Part shown: positions 1 to 9,017 of the stretch, one piece after another
How positions within the stretch are numbered: the stretch's first letter is position 1
How the letters are laid out: each line of letters begins with the position of its first letter
Source of the DNA: Novosphingobium sediminicola
GTDB lineage: Bacteria; Pseudomonadota; Alphaproteobacteria; Sphingomonadales; Sphingomonadaceae
Assembly: GCF_014196525.1 (NCBI RefSeq)
Contig: NZ_JACIDX010000002.1
Location: forward strand, 124,001-188,000
Length of the DNA stretch: 64,000 nt
Direction of reading: 5' to 3'
Made by a program: the position numbers and the translations under genes
The notes under the pieces: model-generated
Told to the model about the DNA's origin: nothing
Seen by the model: only the letters and a program-made list of their open reading frames with translations
The model's database searches: none

Positions 1-138
1 GACATTACCCTGACCGGCCGCAATGGCCGCTTCGACCTTGCCGCCAACGCCCGCGCGGGCGCCCATGACCAGACCGAACTGCCCACTCTGACCGATATGG
101 ACCCCGCCATGGTTCTTGCCCATTTTGGAGTTGCCTGA
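1..138 (+). CDS. cobG: C-terminal end of probable precorrin-3B synthase (partial)
   Basis: The first 45 codons of the window are open from base 1 and end in TGA at 136-138, which shares its A with the cobH start codon. The visible residues include TLTGRNGRFDLAANARAGA, close to what I expect for the tail of the sirohaem/Fe-S enzyme that oxidises precorrin-3A in the aerobic pathway. The direct coupling to cobH, and the presence of every other aerobic-pathway gene downstream, support CobG. The catalytic part lies outside the window, so the name rests mostly on gene order. Confidence 0.55.
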   Translation, partial: DITLTGRNGRFDLAANARAGAHDQTELPTLTDMDPAMVLAHFGVA

Positions 139-767
139 TGCCCCACGTCTATGAAACCAATGGCGCGGCCATCTATAAACAATCCTTCGCGACCATCCGC
201 GCCGAGGCCGATCTGTCCCACTTTTGGGCGCAGGAGGAACCCGTGGCTGTGCGGATGATCCATGCGGCGGGCATGGTCGATCTGGCCCGCCATATCCGCT
301 TTTCCTTAGGCTTTGCAACGGATGCACGGGCTGCTCTGGCCGCCGGTGCGCCGATCCTGTGCGACGCGCGGATGGTGTCGGAAGGCATCACGCGGGCGCG
401 CCTCTCGGCGGGCAATCCGGTGATCTGCACGCTGCATGATCGCCAGGTGCCGGATCTGGCCAAGGCGATGGGCAACACGCGCTCGGCCGCCGCGCTGGAA
501 TTGTGGCGGCCCCATCTGGCAGGCGCGGTGGTGGCCATCGGCAATGCGCCCACCGCGCTGTTCCACCTGCTCAACATGCTGGAGGACCCGGCCTGTCCGC
601 GCCCGGCGGCGATCATCGGCTGCCCGGTCGGTTTTGTCGGGGCGGCCGAATCCAAAGCGGCGCTGTGGGAGGCCGCTCCCGTCCCCTGCTGCATCGTCGA
701 GGGCCGCCTAGGCGGCAGCGCGATCACCGTCGCGGCGATCAACGCCCTGGCGAGCGACGCGGAATGA
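138..767 (+). CDS. cobH: Precorrin-8X methylmutase
   Basis: CobH moves a methyl group from C-11 to C-12 of precorrin-8X to give hydrogenobyrinic acid, a cytoplasmic step of cobalamin synthesis. The 209-residue product has the usual family length. His42 in VRMIHAAGMVD matches the catalytic histidine of the Pseudomonas enzyme, and the GNAPTALFHL and GCPVGFVGAAESK segments are family signatures. The ATG overlaps the stop of the upstream gene, and the end overlaps cobI by four bases (ATGA). This indicates translational coupling. Confidence 0.96.
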   Translation: MPHVYETNGAAIYKQSFATIRAEADLSHFWAQEEPVAVRMIHAAGMVDLARHIRFSLGFATDARAALAAGAPILCDARMVSEGITRARLSAGNPVICTLHDRQVPDLAKAMGNTRSAAALELWRPHLAGAVVAIGNAPTALFHLLNMLEDPACPRPAAIIGCPVGFVGAAESKAALWEAAPVPCCIVEGRLGGSAITVAAINALASDAE

Positions 768-1486
768 ACGGCACCATCCACGGCGTCGGCCTTGGCCCCG
801 GCGCCGCCGACCTGCTGAGCGTGCGCGCTGACCGACTGGTGCGCGGCACCCGCCACATCGCCTATTTCCGCAAGGCGGGTCGCCCCGGACAGGCGCGGCG
901 CATTGCCGAGGGGATGCTGCGCGAGGATGCGGTGGAGATCGCGATGGAATACCCGGTGACCACCGAGATCCCCCTGAGTGATCCGCGCTATAATGAATGT
1001 CTGTCAGCCTTTTATGCCCAATGCACGCAAAGGTTGATCGACCTGTCGAGCGCGGGCCATGACATCGTGGTGCTGTGCGAGGGCGATCCGTTTTTCTATG
1101 GCTCCTTCATGCATCTCCATTCGCGGCTGACGGGCGTGGTGCCGGTCGCGGTGGTGCCGGGCATCACCGGCATGGCGGGCGCTTGGCACGCCACCGCCAT
1201 GCCGATCACATGGGGCGATGATGTGTTGACCGTGGCCATGGCCACCCTGCCCGAAGAGGAATTGACCCGCCGCATCCGCGATACCGACGCGCTGGTGGTA
1301 ATGAAGATCGGGCGCAACATGGCCAAGCTGCGCCGCGCAGTGGCGGCGGCGGGACGCCAGGATGCGGCATGGCTGGTCGAATATGCCGCCATGCCGGGAC
1401 AGCGCGTGACGCCTCTGGCCGAGGCCAAGGAAGTGACGCCCTATTTCTCGATCCTGCTGATCCATGGACAGGGGCGACGACCATGA
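764..1486 (+). CDS. cobI: Precorrin-2 C20-methyltransferase
   Basis: SAM-dependent methylation of precorrin-2 at C-20. The product is 240 residues in the tetrapyrrole-methylase fold. It opens with the glycine-rich loop GVGLGPGAADLLSVRA and later carries CEGDPFFYGSF and VVPGITGMAGAW, which mark this subfamily. The start at 764 is chosen because its ATGA overlaps the cobH stop and the methylase motif begins at residue 7. A longer open frame upstream is only a reading through cobH. Confidence 0.95.
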   Translation: MNGTIHGVGLGPGAADLLSVRADRLVRGTRHIAYFRKAGRPGQARRIAEGMLREDAVEIAMEYPVTTEIPLSDPRYNECLSAFYAQCTQRLIDLSSAGHDIVVLCEGDPFFYGSFMHLHSRLTGVVPVAVVPGITGMAGAWHATAMPITWGDDVLTVAMATLPEEELTRRIRDTDALVVMKIGRNMAKLRRAVAAAGRQDAAWLVEYAAMPGQRVTPLAEAKEVTPYFSILLIHGQGRRP

Positions 1487-2238
1487 GCGGCATCCTCTCC
1501 ATTGCGGGCCTTGGGCCGGGCGGCGAGGCGCTGATCACGCCCGAGGTCGCCGCCGCGCTGGCCGAGGCCACGGATGTGATCGGCTATATCCCCTATGTCG
1601 CGCGGGTCGCGCCGCGCGAGGGGTTGGTGCTGCATCCATCCGACAACCGGGTCGAACTCGACCGGGCCGCCCTTGCCCTGCGCCTTGCCGCAGAGGGGCG
1701 GAGGGTGGTGGTGGTTTCCTCGGGCGATCCCGGGGTATTCGCCATGGCCGCCGCCGTGTTCGAGGCGCTGGAGGCCGGACCGTCCCATTGGCGCGATCTC
1801 GACATTCGCGTGCTGCCCGGCATCACCGCCATGCTGGCGGCCAGCGCGCGCGCCGGGGCGCCGCTGGGCCATGATTTCTGCGCGATCAACCTTTCGGACA
1901 ATCTCAAGCCGTGGACGCTGATCGAAAAGCGCCTGCGTCTGGCGGTAGAGGCCGATTTCGCCATGGCCTTTTACAACCCGCGCTCAAAATCCCGGCCCGA
2001 GGGTTTCACCCGCGCTTTGGCCCTGTTGCAGGAGGCCTGCGGCGATGCGCGCCCGATGCTCTTCGCTCGCGCTGTATCGACGCCTGAGGAAGAATTGCGC
2101 ATCGTGCCCTTGGACCGCGCCACGCCCGACATGGCCGATATGCGCACGATGGTCATCCTCGGATCGAGCCAGACACGGATCATCGAGCGCCCCGGCGGAG
2201 CGCTGCTCTACACCCCCCGCTCGGTGGCGTGCGTATGA
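1483..2238 (+). CDS. cobJ: Precorrin-3B C17-methyltransferase
   Basis: CobJ methylates precorrin-3B at C-17 with ring contraction. The 251-residue product has the N-terminal loop SIAGLGPGGEALITPE, the segment SSGDPGVFAMAAAVFEAL and the substrate-loop residues AINLSDNLKPW, all typical of CobJ/CbiH. It starts in an ATGA overlap with cobI. Its last 31 bases overlap the 3' end of cobK, which runs in the opposite direction. Confidence 0.95.
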   Translation: MSGILSIAGLGPGGEALITPEVAAALAEATDVIGYIPYVARVAPREGLVLHPSDNRVELDRAALALRLAAEGRRVVVVSSGDPGVFAMAAAVFEALEAGPSHWRDLDIRVLPGITAMLAASARAGAPLGHDFCAINLSDNLKPWTLIEKRLRLAVEADFAMAFYNPRSKSRPEGFTRALALLQEACGDARPMLFARAVSTPEEELRIVPLDRATPDMADMRTMVILGSSQTRIIERPGGALLYTPRSVACV

Positions 2239-2963
2239 ACGATCCAGTCCAGCACATCTTCGGGCCGAAACATCTCGCACCTTTCCGGCATCGCGGGCCG
2301 CTCGATCATCAGGACGGGCAGGCCCAGTTCGCGCGCGGCGATCAGCTTGGCCTGCGCGCCGGAACCGCCCGCGTTCTTGCTGACCACAAGGTCGATGGCA
2401 TGATCCCGCAGCAAGCCCCGGTCACCCTCTACCGAGAACGGCCCCTGATCCACGATCAGATGATGGTCGGGCAAAGCTGGGGCCTCCCTCGGCGCATCGA
2501 CAAAGCGCAGCAGGTAATGATGCTGTGGCTGGGTCGCGAAGGCATCGACATGCATCCGACCCAGCGCCAGCAGCACCCTGCGCGGCGGCCCTGCCAGAGC
2601 GGCCACCGCCGCCTCGATGCTGGGCACGCCGGCCCAATTATCGCCCTCTTCGCAACGCCATTCCGGGCGGGTCAGGGCCACAAGGGGCACCTCTGCAATC
2701 CGCGCCGCCGCCGCCGCGTGGGTACTCATCCGGGCGGCAAAGGGATGCGTGGCGTCCACCAAATGCGTGACGCGATGCTCACGCAGATAGGCCACCAACC
2801 CCTCCACCCCGCCAAAGCCGCCGATGCGGCAGGGCACGGGCTGAGGACGCGGATTTTCGGTGCGTCCGGCATAGCTGAGCGTGGCGCTCATGCCCTGCGC
2901 GGCCAGCAGGCGGGCCAACGCGCTCGCTTCGGTGGTGCCGCCCAGCAGGAGGATATGGCTCAT
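2208..2963 (-). CDS. cobK: Precorrin-6A reductase
   Basis: NADPH-dependent reduction of precorrin-6A to precorrin-6B. The 251-residue protein begins MSHILLLGGTTEASALARLL, the CobK nucleotide-binding start, and contains LVDATHPFAARMSTHA and VSKNAGG, both family features. I chose the ATG at 2961-2963 because the open frame further upstream is not conserved-looking. This start overlaps the start of cobL by two bases within one CATG, so the genes diverge from the same four bases. The 3' end overlaps cobJ by 31 bases. This is the only cob gene here on the minus strand. Confidence 0.93.
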   Translation of the reverse strand: MSHILLLGGTTEASALARLLAAQGMSATLSYAGRTENPRPQPVPCRIGGFGGVEGLVAYLREHRVTHLVDATHPFAARMSTHAAAAARIAEVPLVALTRPEWRCEEGDNWAGVPSIEAAVAALAGPPRRVLLALGRMHVDAFATQPQHHYLLRFVDAPREAPALPDHHLIVDQGPFSVEGDRGLLRDHAIDLVVSKNAGGSGAQAKLIAARELGLPVLMIERPAMPERCEMFRPEDVLDWIVHTHATERGV

Positions 2964-4155
2964 GTCTGATCCCTGGTTGACGATCATCGGGCTTGGCGAG
3001 GACGGGGCGCAAGGCCTGTCGGCGGCGGCGCGTGAGGCGCTTGAGCGCGCCGAAATGGTGACCGGCCCGCCGCGCCATCTTGCGCTGCTGCCCGCTCTTA
3101 CGGCGCAGCGCCTTGAATGGCCAGCGCCTTTTACCGATGGCATAGCCCGCCTGATGGAGCATCGCGGACGGCGGGTGGTGATGCTGGCCTCTGGTGATCC
3201 GTTCTGGTTCGGCGCGGGGACAACCGTGACCCGCCATCTCGATCCGGGCGAATGGGTGGCTCATCCTGCGCCCTCGACATTTTCGCTCGCGGCGGCGCGG
3301 TTGGGCTGGGCGCTTCAGGATACGGTCTGCATCGGGCTGCATGCCGCGCCGCTGGCCCGGTTGCGCCCGCATCTGGCGCCGGGGCGGGCGATCATCGCCC
3401 TGATGCGCGATGGGGAGCAGGTGGGGGCGTTGGCGCGCTATCTGAGCGATCTCGGTTTTGGCGCATCGACGCTGCATGTGATGGAGGCGCTGGGCGGCCC
3501 GCGTGAATGCCTCCGCTTCGCAGCCGCCGAGGCGATGGATTTTCAGGACATCGCCCATCCCGTCGCCGTGGGGATCACTACGAGCGCAGGCCCCGCGATG
3601 CCGGTCATCTCCGGCCTGCCCGACGATCTCTTTGCTTCCGACGGCCAGATCACCAAGCGCCCGATCCGCGCCCTTACCCTATCAGCGCTGGCCCCGCGCG
3701 CGGGCGAGACATTGTGGGATATTGGAGCGGGGTCCGGCTCGATCGGCATCGAATGGCTGCTGGCCCATCCGGCCAATCGCGCGCTGGCCATCGAGGGCGA
3801 CCCGATCCGCGCCGCCCGCGCCCGCACCAATGCGGCCAATCTGGGGGTTGATCGTTTGCAGATGATCGAGGGCCGCGCGCCTGAAACATGGCCTGATGGT
3901 CCGGCGCCCGATGCGGTGTTCATCGGCGGCGGCCTGTCCGAGGCTTTGCTGGCGGCGCTCTGGGCACGCCTGCCCGCCGATACGCGCCTCGTCGCCAATG
4001 CGGTGACGCTGGAATCGGAAAGTCTGCTGGCGCGCTGGCATGGGCTGAAGGGCGGCGCTTTGCTGCGGGTGGAACTGGCCGATGCTGCGCCCATCGGCAC
4101 GCGCCATGGCTGGAAGGCCCGCTATCCGGTTGTGCAATGGAGCGTCACGCTGTGA
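2962..4155 (+). CDS. cobL: Precorrin-6Y C5,15-methyltransferase (decarboxylating)
   Basis: A bifunctional enzyme that methylates C-5 and C-15 and decarboxylates the C-12 acetate. The 397-residue product has two domains. The N-terminal CbiE-type tetrapyrrole methylase (about 1-200) carries LTIIGLGEDGAQGL and ASGDPFWFGAGTT. The C-terminal CbiT-type Rossmann methyltransferase has LWDIGAGSGSIGIEW at about 251-266. This fused form is typical of the aerobic pathway. The start is fixed by the shared CATG with cobK. Confidence 0.95.
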   Translation: MSDPWLTIIGLGEDGAQGLSAAAREALERAEMVTGPPRHLALLPALTAQRLEWPAPFTDGIARLMEHRGRRVVMLASGDPFWFGAGTTVTRHLDPGEWVAHPAPSTFSLAAARLGWALQDTVCIGLHAAPLARLRPHLAPGRAIIALMRDGEQVGALARYLSDLGFGASTLHVMEALGGPRECLRFAAAEAMDFQDIAHPVAVGITTSAGPAMPVISGLPDDLFASDGQITKRPIRALTLSALAPRAGETLWDIGAGSGSIGIEWLLAHPANRALAIEGDPIRAARARTNAANLGVDRLQMIEGRAPETWPDGPAPDAVFIGGGLSEALLAALWARLPADTRLVANAVTLESESLLARWHGLKGGALLRVELADAAPIGTRHGWKARYPVVQWSVTL

Positions 4156-4532
4156 TCGTCGCCGGTTTCGGATTTCGCAGCCGCGCCACGCTGGCCTCGT
4201 TGCAGGCGGCGCTGATGGCCGCGCAGGAGGGATTGCCCCCCGTCACCCATCTGGCCACGGCAGCGGACAAGGCCCCCGCGCTGACTCCGCTGGCCGAGGC
4301 GCTGGGCCTGCCCATCGCCACCATCGAAGATGAGGCAATCAGGACAGCGACCACCCGGACCGCCTCCCCCACCTCCCAAAAGGCACGCGGCACGGGCAGC
4401 ATGGCAGAGGCCGCCGCCATGGCCGCCATCGGCCCCGGCGCCCGCCTGATCCGCCCGCGCCGGATTTCGCCAGACCGTCTGGCCACCTGCGCCATCGCGG
4501 CCCAAAACCATTTCCAAGGAACCCACGAATGA
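4137..4532 (+). CDS. cobE: CobE / CbiG C-terminal-type cobalamin biosynthesis protein
   Basis: A 131-residue protein resembling the C-terminal domain of CbiG, known as CobE in aerobic producers. Its exact reaction is not settled in the family. Visible hallmarks are [16 protein letters not shown] at the N-terminus and [14 protein letters not shown], like the T-G-S-V-AEA motif of CbiG. It overlaps cobL by 19 bases if the ATG at 4137 is used. A GTG at 4152 would give a four-base overlap (GTGA) like the other junctions and is a reasonable alternative start. Confidence 0.8.
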   Translation: MERHAVIVAGFGFRSRATLASLQAALMAAQEGLPPVTHLATAADKAPALTPLAEALGLPIATIEDEAIRTATTRTASPTSQKARGTGSMAEAAAMAAIGPGARLIRPRRISPDRLATCAIAAQNHFQGTHE

Positions 4533-5314
4533 CCGTACATTTCATCGGCGCAGGCCCCGGCGCGCCCGACCTTCTCACCCTGCGCGGGCGCGATCTGATC
4601 GCAGCCAGTCCGGTCTGTCTCTATGCCGGTTCGCTGGTTCCCGCCGCATTGCTCGATCATTGCCCGCCCGGCGCGCGGATCGTCAACACCGCCCCGCTCT
4701 CGCTGGACGCGATCATTGCAGAAATCGCCGAGGCCCACGCGGCGGGCCATGATGTGGCGAGACTGCATTCGGGCGATCTGTCGGTCTGGTCGGCGATGGG
4801 TGAGCAAATGCGGCGGCTGCGCGCGCTGGATATTCCGGTGTCGATCACGCCCGGCGTACCCGCCTTTGCCGCCGCCGCCGCCGCGCTGGAGGCCGAACTG
4901 ACCCTGCCCGAACTGGGCCAGTCGCTGGTGCTGACCCGCACGCCGGGGCGGGCCAGCACGATGCCGCCTGCGGAAAGCCTAACTAATTTTGCCGTGACGG
5001 GGGCAACGCTGGCGATCCATCTCTCGATCCACAATCTGGCGCAGGTGGTGGCCGATCTGGCCCCGGCCTATGGCGGCGATTGCCCGGTGGCGGTGGTTTG
5101 GCGGGCAAGCTGGCCCGACCAGCGGATCGTGCGCGCCACGCTCTCCACCATCGAACAGGCGGTGGCCGGGACGATGGAGCGCACCGCGATCATCCTTGTC
5201 GGGCGGGTATTGGAGGCGCAGGGTTTTGCCGAAAGCAGCCTTTATGCCGCCGATTATGACCGTCGCTTTCGCCCGCAGGGGGCAATGTCGCGCTTTGAAG
5301 GCGTGACCGAATGA
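4529..5314 (+). CDS. cobM: Precorrin-4 C11-methyltransferase
   Basis: SAM-dependent methylation of precorrin-4 at C-11. The 261-residue tetrapyrrole methylase begins [18 protein letters not shown] and has [28 protein letters not shown] and [14 protein letters not shown], diagnostic of CobM/CbiF. It starts in an ATGA overlap with the cobE end and finishes in the same kind of overlap with cobB. Confidence 0.95.
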   Translation: MTVHFIGAGPGAPDLLTLRGRDLIAASPVCLYAGSLVPAALLDHCPPGARIVNTAPLSLDAIIAEIAEAHAAGHDVARLHSGDLSVWSAMGEQMRRLRALDIPVSITPGVPAFAAAAAALEAELTLPELGQSLVLTRTPGRASTMPPAESLTNFAVTGATLAIHLSIHNLAQVVADLAPAYGGDCPVAVVWRASWPDQRIVRATLSTIEQAVAGTMERTAIILVGRVLEAQGFAESSLYAADYDRRFRPQGAMSRFEGVTE

Positions 5315-6630
5315 CGTCCCCGCTCCTTGCCCCCGGCCTGCTGATCGCCGCCCCCGCCTCGGGCACAGGCAAGACCACGGTGATGCTGGGCCTGCTGCGC
5401 GCATTGTCGCAAGATGGCCTGGCCGTGCAACCGTTCAAGAGCGGGCCGGATTATATCGACCCTGCTTTTCATCGCGCGGCCTGCGGGCGCCCCTCATTCA
5501 ATCTGGACAGTTGGGCGATGGAGGCAGGGCTGATCGACGCGATTACCGCGCAGGCGGCGGGAGCCGACATCGTGCTGGCCGAAGGGTCGATGGGCCTGTT
5601 CGACGGGGTGGCGCGGCCCGGCGCGGTCGGGAATGGCGCCAGCGCCGATCTGGCGCGGCGGATGGGCTGGCCGGTGGTGCTGGTGCTCGACGCTTCGGGT
5701 CAGGCACAATCGGCGGCGGCCACGGCGCTGGGGTTTCGGGCCTATGATCCGGCACTGCCCTTCGCGGGCGTTATCCTCAACCGCGTGGCCAGCGCGCGGC
5801 ATGAAAGCCTGATCCGTAAAGGGATGGAGGCCATGGGCATTACGGTGCTGGGCGCGCTGCCCCGGCGCGGCGATCTGGTGCTGCCCGAACGTCACCTTGG
5901 GCTGGTTCAGGCGATGGAGCATCCTGATCTGGAACGCGCGGTGGCTAATTATGCAGCGTTCATTCGCGAACATGTCGATCTGGCCGCGATCCGTGCCTGC
6001 GCGCGCGGGGCGGCGGTGAATGCGCCGGGCCGCCTGCCCGATCCCCCCGCGCAGACCATCGCCATGGCCAGCGATGCGGCATTTTCCTTCATCTATCCGC
6101 ATCTGCTCGAAGGCTGGCGGCGGGCCGGGGCGAGGGTGCTGCCTTTCTCGCCGCTGGCCGATGAGGCGCCTTCGGGCGAGGCCGATCTGGTGTGGTTGCC
6201 GGGGGGCTATCCCGAATTGCACGCCGGGGCGATTACGGCGGCGGGCACATTCCTCTCGGGCCTCGCGCGCCACGCCCAGAACCGCCCGGTGCATGGCGAA
6301 TGCGGCGGCTATATGGTTCTGGGGCAAGCCTTGATCGACAAGAACGGGCAGAGCCATCGCATGGCGGGCCTGTTGGGGCTGGAAACCAGCTATGCGCGGC
6401 GCAAGATGCATTTGGGCTATCGCCATGCCCAATTGCTGGCGCCGATCGGGGGCATGGCGGGCGGGGCCTGTCTGCGCGGGCATGAGTTCCATTATTCCAC
6501 CATCGTTGCGCTCAATGACGAAGCTCTGGCCAGCGTCACCGATGCCAATGGCGATGAAGTGGCCGAAACCGGATCGCGGCGGGGTATGGTCAGCGGCAGC
6601 TTCTTTCACATGATTGCGCAGGTGTCATGA
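5311..6630 (+). CDS. cobB: Hydrogenobyrinic acid a,c-diamide synthase (glutamine-hydrolysing)
   Basis: ATP- and glutamine-dependent amidation of the a and c side chains of the corrin acid. The 439-residue product has a P-loop near the N-terminus ([16 protein letters not shown]) and the [13 protein letters not shown] segment of the CobB/CobQ family. A C-terminal glutamine-amidotransferase-like domain has its nucleophile, Cys331, in [11 protein letters not shown]. It sits between cobM and cobF with four-base overlaps on both sides. Confidence 0.94.
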   Translation: MTSPLLAPGLLIAAPASGTGKTTVMLGLLRALSQDGLAVQPFKSGPDYIDPAFHRAACGRPSFNLDSWAMEAGLIDAITAQAAGADIVLAEGSMGLFDGVARPGAVGNGASADLARRMGWPVVLVLDASGQAQSAAATALGFRAYDPALPFAGVILNRVASARHESLIRKGMEAMGITVLGALPRRGDLVLPERHLGLVQAMEHPDLERAVANYAAFIREHVDLAAIRACARGAAVNAPGRLPDPPAQTIAMASDAAFSFIYPHLLEGWRRAGARVLPFSPLADEAPSGEADLVWLPGGYPELHAGAITAAGTFLSGLARHAQNRPVHGECGGYMVLGQALIDKNGQSHRMAGLLGLETSYARRKMHLGYRHAQLLAPIGGMAGGACLRGHEFHYSTIVALNDEALASVTDANGDEVAETGSRRGMVSGSFFHMIAQVS

Positions 6631-7376
6631 TCGAGCTTACCCTGATCGGCATCGGCACCGGCAATCCGGACCATATCACCATGCAGGCCGTGCGTGCGAT
6701 GAATGCGGCCGACCTGATCCTGATCCCGCGCAAGGGGAAGGCTAAATCCGATCTGGTCGATCTGCGTCGCGATATTTGCGCGCAGGTGCTGAACACGCCG
6801 GTGCGGATCGTCGAATTCGATATGCCGGTGCGCGCGGCGCAAGGCGATTACACGCAGGCCGTGCATGAATGGCATAACGCCATTGCGGCGGTCTGGCGTG
6901 AACAGATTGCGCTCCATCTGCCCGATGGCGGCAGGCTCGCGCTGCTCGTCTGGGGCGATCCTTCGCTCTATGACAGCACGCTGCGCATTGCCGAAAGGCT
7001 GTCGGGAGTGACAGTGAAGGTCGTGGCCGGGATCACCAGCATTCAGGCGCTGACAGCGGCCCATGCCATTGCGCTCAATCCGCTGGCCGGATCGGTGACG
7101 ATCACTACCGGGCGGTTGCTGCGAGCCCACGGCTGGCCAAATGGCGCCGATACGGTGGTGGTCATGCTGGATGGCGGCTGCGCTTTTGAGGCGCTGGATC
7201 CGGCCGGGATTGCGATCTGGTGGGGGGCCTATCTGGGCATGGCGCAAGAGGCGCTGGAATACGGGCCGCTGGCGACAGTCGGCCCGGTGATTGCCGCCCG
7301 CCGCGCCGAATTACGCGCCAGCCATGGCTGGATCATGGATGTTTACCTGATGCGAAAGGAACAGAATGATGGATGA
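6627..7376 (+). CDS. cobF: Precorrin-6A synthase (deacetylating)
   Basis: CobF methylates C-1 of precorrin-5 and removes acetate, a step found only in the oxygen-dependent route. The 249-residue protein has LTLIGIGTGNPDHITMQA, LILIPRKGKAKSDL and LVWGDPSLYDST, characteristic of CobF. Its start overlaps the cobB stop (ATGA), and its end overlaps cobO by 11 bases. Its presence with cobK rules out a purely anaerobic Cbi-type pathway. Confidence 0.94.
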   Translation: MIELTLIGIGTGNPDHITMQAVRAMNAADLILIPRKGKAKSDLVDLRRDICAQVLNTPVRIVEFDMPVRAAQGDYTQAVHEWHNAIAAVWREQIALHLPDGGRLALLVWGDPSLYDSTLRIAERLSGVTVKVVAGITSIQALTAAHAIALNPLAGSVTITTGRLLRAHGWPNGADTVVVMLDGGCAFEALDPAGIAIWWGAYLGMAQEALEYGPLATVGPVIAARRAELRASHGWIMDVYLMRKEQNDG

Positions 7377-7974
7377 AGCCGACGAGGCCCGCCATGCCGA
7401 CAAAATGCGCAAGAAGCAGGCCGCGCGCGAAACTATCATGGCCACCAAAACCCGCGAAAAGGGCCTGCTGATCGTTCATACCGGCAAGGGCAAGGGCAAG
7501 ACGAGCGCGGCGCTGGGCATGGTCGTGCGCGCGATTGGGCACGGGATGAAGGTGGGCGTGGTTCAGTTCGTCAAGGGCGCGATGACCACGGGCGAGAAGG
7601 CGGTGTTCGACGCCTTTCCCGGCAATGTGGAATTCAAGCCGATGGGTGAAGGCTTTACATGGAACACGCAGGACCGCAGCCGCGACATCGCCACCACCCG
7701 CACCGCATGGGATGAGGTCAAGCGCATGATCGCCGACCCGTCCTATGACATGGTGCTGGCCGATGAATTGAACATCGTGCTGCGCTATGATTACCTGCCG
7801 CTGGACGAGGTGCTGGAGGTTTTGAGCGCCAAGCCCGAGATGCAGCATGTGATCGTTACGGGGCGCAATGCTCCCGATGCTCTGATCGAGGCGGCCGATC
7901 TGGTCACGGATATGACCATGGTCAAGCACCCGTTCCGATCCGGGGTGAAGGCACAGGCGGGGATTGAGTTCTGA
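7366..7974 (+). CDS. cobO: Cob(I)yrinic acid a,c-diamide adenosyltransferase (BtuR/CobO type)
   Basis: Transfers the adenosyl group of ATP to reduced corrinoid. The 202-residue protein has the P-loop LIVHTGKGKGKTSAALGM near residues 34-51, FVKGAMTTGEKAVF, and the C-terminal MVKHPFRSGVKAQAGIEF typical of CobO. The start at 7366 follows an AAAGGA ribosome site; a second ATG lies immediately after. This appears to be the last gene of the operon, since a strong hairpin follows. Confidence 0.95.
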   Translation: MMDEADEARHADKMRKKQAARETIMATKTREKGLLIVHTGKGKGKTSAALGMVVRAIGHGMKVGVVQFVKGAMTTGEKAVFDAFPGNVEFKPMGEGFTWNTQDRSRDIATTRTAWDEVKRMIADPSYDMVLADELNIVLRYDYLPLDEVLEVLSAKPEMQHVIVTGRNAPDALIEAADLVTDMTMVKHPFRSGVKAQAGIEF

Positions 7975-7981
7975 ACCCGCA

Positions 7982-8015
7982 CCGTGCGAATGGCGGGCTG
8001 AAGCCATTCGTACGG
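7982..8015 (+). terminator. Hairpin ending the cob operon
   Basis: A 13-bp stem (7982-7994 with 8003-8015, one G-U pair) and an 8-base loop lie 7 bases after the cobO stop codon. There is no following run of T, so it may work as a Rho-assisted terminator or an mRNA 3' end stabiliser. Confidence 0.55.
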
Positions 8016-8027
8016 ACGAGGCGCCAG

Positions 8028-8165
8028 TTATCCCGCCTTGGGCAGCTTTGCGACCGCCGTGATAAAGGCCTGCGCACCCGCCGCCACGCTGGCGCGGATC
8101 ACATCGCCGTTCACATTGGGCGAGATGATGAGGCTGCCCGCCCGGCCGCCCTGACCGCCACGGCC
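8028..8165 (-). pseudogene. Remnant of 2-dehydro-3-deoxy-6-phosphogalactonate aldolase
   Basis: Read on the minus strand, about 43 codons encode GGRAGSLIISPNVNGDVIRA followed at once by SVAAGAQAFITAVAKLPKAG and a stop. The first part resembles the middle of KDPGal aldolases (a G-[KR]-LI-SPN-x-x-x-VIRA pattern). The last part resembles the far C-terminus (AxAFxxAV). The roughly 100 residues that should lie between them, and the whole N-terminus, are missing. I read it as an internally deleted remnant. The match is from memory of family motifs and is short, so the assignment is tentative. Confidence 0.45.
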
Positions 8166-8171
8166 GACCCT

Positions 8172-8790
8172 ATGGGCGGGCTGGAAGGCACGGCTTCTTA
8201 TCTCACACTTGATGCCCTGCTCGATGCGTGCGGGGCTGGCGCATCGCGCGCTGGAGGCCCGGTTGCATGTGATGCTGGAAAAGCCGCCCGCCGCCGGTCT
8301 CTCGCAGGTCGATGCGCTGGTCCGGGCGAGCGCGGGCCGCACCATGTTGGCGACGTGGCACAGCCGCGAAAGCGCCGCTGTCGATGTCGCCGCCGCATGG
8401 CTGGCCGCGCGCCAGATCAAGGCCATGCGCCTCAACTGGCGCGAGGATGTGCGCGTCTGGCATCCGGGTCAGGACTGGCTGCTGGCGGCGGGCGGTTTTG
8501 GCGTGTTCGACACCGCAATCAACGCCTTCTCGATCCTGACGCATATCATGCCCCAACCGCTGACGCTGGAAAGCGCGGATCTGGGCATCCCCGCCAACCG
8601 TCAGGCGCCGATGACCATTGACGTCAAGGCGCCGGACATCGCACCCGATGCCGAATATCCCCGCCTCTACGCCCGCTTTGCCAGCCTGATCGATGCCGGG
8701 CAAAGCGATGTCGACGCCCGCCCCCTGACGCTGGTGGCCGATGCGATGATGCTCGGCAGCCAGCATGCCATACCCACTTTCGAGTTTTGA
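8172..8790 (+). pseudogene. Decayed D-galactose 1-dehydrogenase (Gfo/Idh/MocA family)
   Basis: The middle and C-terminal parts are clear: LHVMLEKPPAA, GRTMLATWHSRESAAVD, LNWREDVRVWHPGQDW and GGFGVFDTAINAFSILTHIM are features of galactose/arabinose 1-dehydrogenases. The gene is damaged in three ways. The Rossmann N-terminus (GxGxxG) is absent. A first fragment at about 8172-8228 (LEGTASYLTLDALLDA) is in a different frame from the rest, with about 15 residues missing between them. Around 8630-8645 the protein jumps from ANRQAPMTIDV to DAEYPRLYARF, lacking about 40-50 residues. In all about 210 of an expected 300 or so residues remain. It lies head to head with the aldolase remnant. Confidence 0.75.
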
Positions 8791-9017
8791 GGGGGCCAAA
8801 CTCCGGCTGATCATCGGCAATGGCGCGTCGCGTTCTTTTCATGATTATGATTCATGACATTATGCCAACTTTAGCGCATAGCGAAGGGAAGCATCATGCC
8901 CTAGGGTTGAATTCAGGACATGACAGGAGCGTGCCCGCGCATGATCGCGCAGGCGCGCTTTATGGTGTGGGTGCGCCGGGTTGACGCGCCCGTCGCACCC
9001 AGTTGGAGACTATTTCG
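8791..9017 (+). promoter_or_regulatory. Leader region of the efflux operon with a paired TCATGA repeat
   Basis: This 227-base gap precedes the RND gene. It contains two copies of the palindrome TCATGA at 8839-8844 and 8852-8857, separated by 7 bases, followed by an AT-richer stretch. This could be an operator, but no regulator gene is adjacent. The ribosome site GGAG at 9005-9008 supports translation from 9018. Confidence 0.25.

Noticed and set aside
1..7974. Search for a cobalamin riboswitch controlling the cob operon
   Set aside because: The operon start lies outside the window and no B12-box is visible within it.
9003..9017. TTG at 9003 as the start of the RND permease
   Set aside because: It contains the ribosome site of the ATG at 9018 and adds five residues not expected before the first helix.
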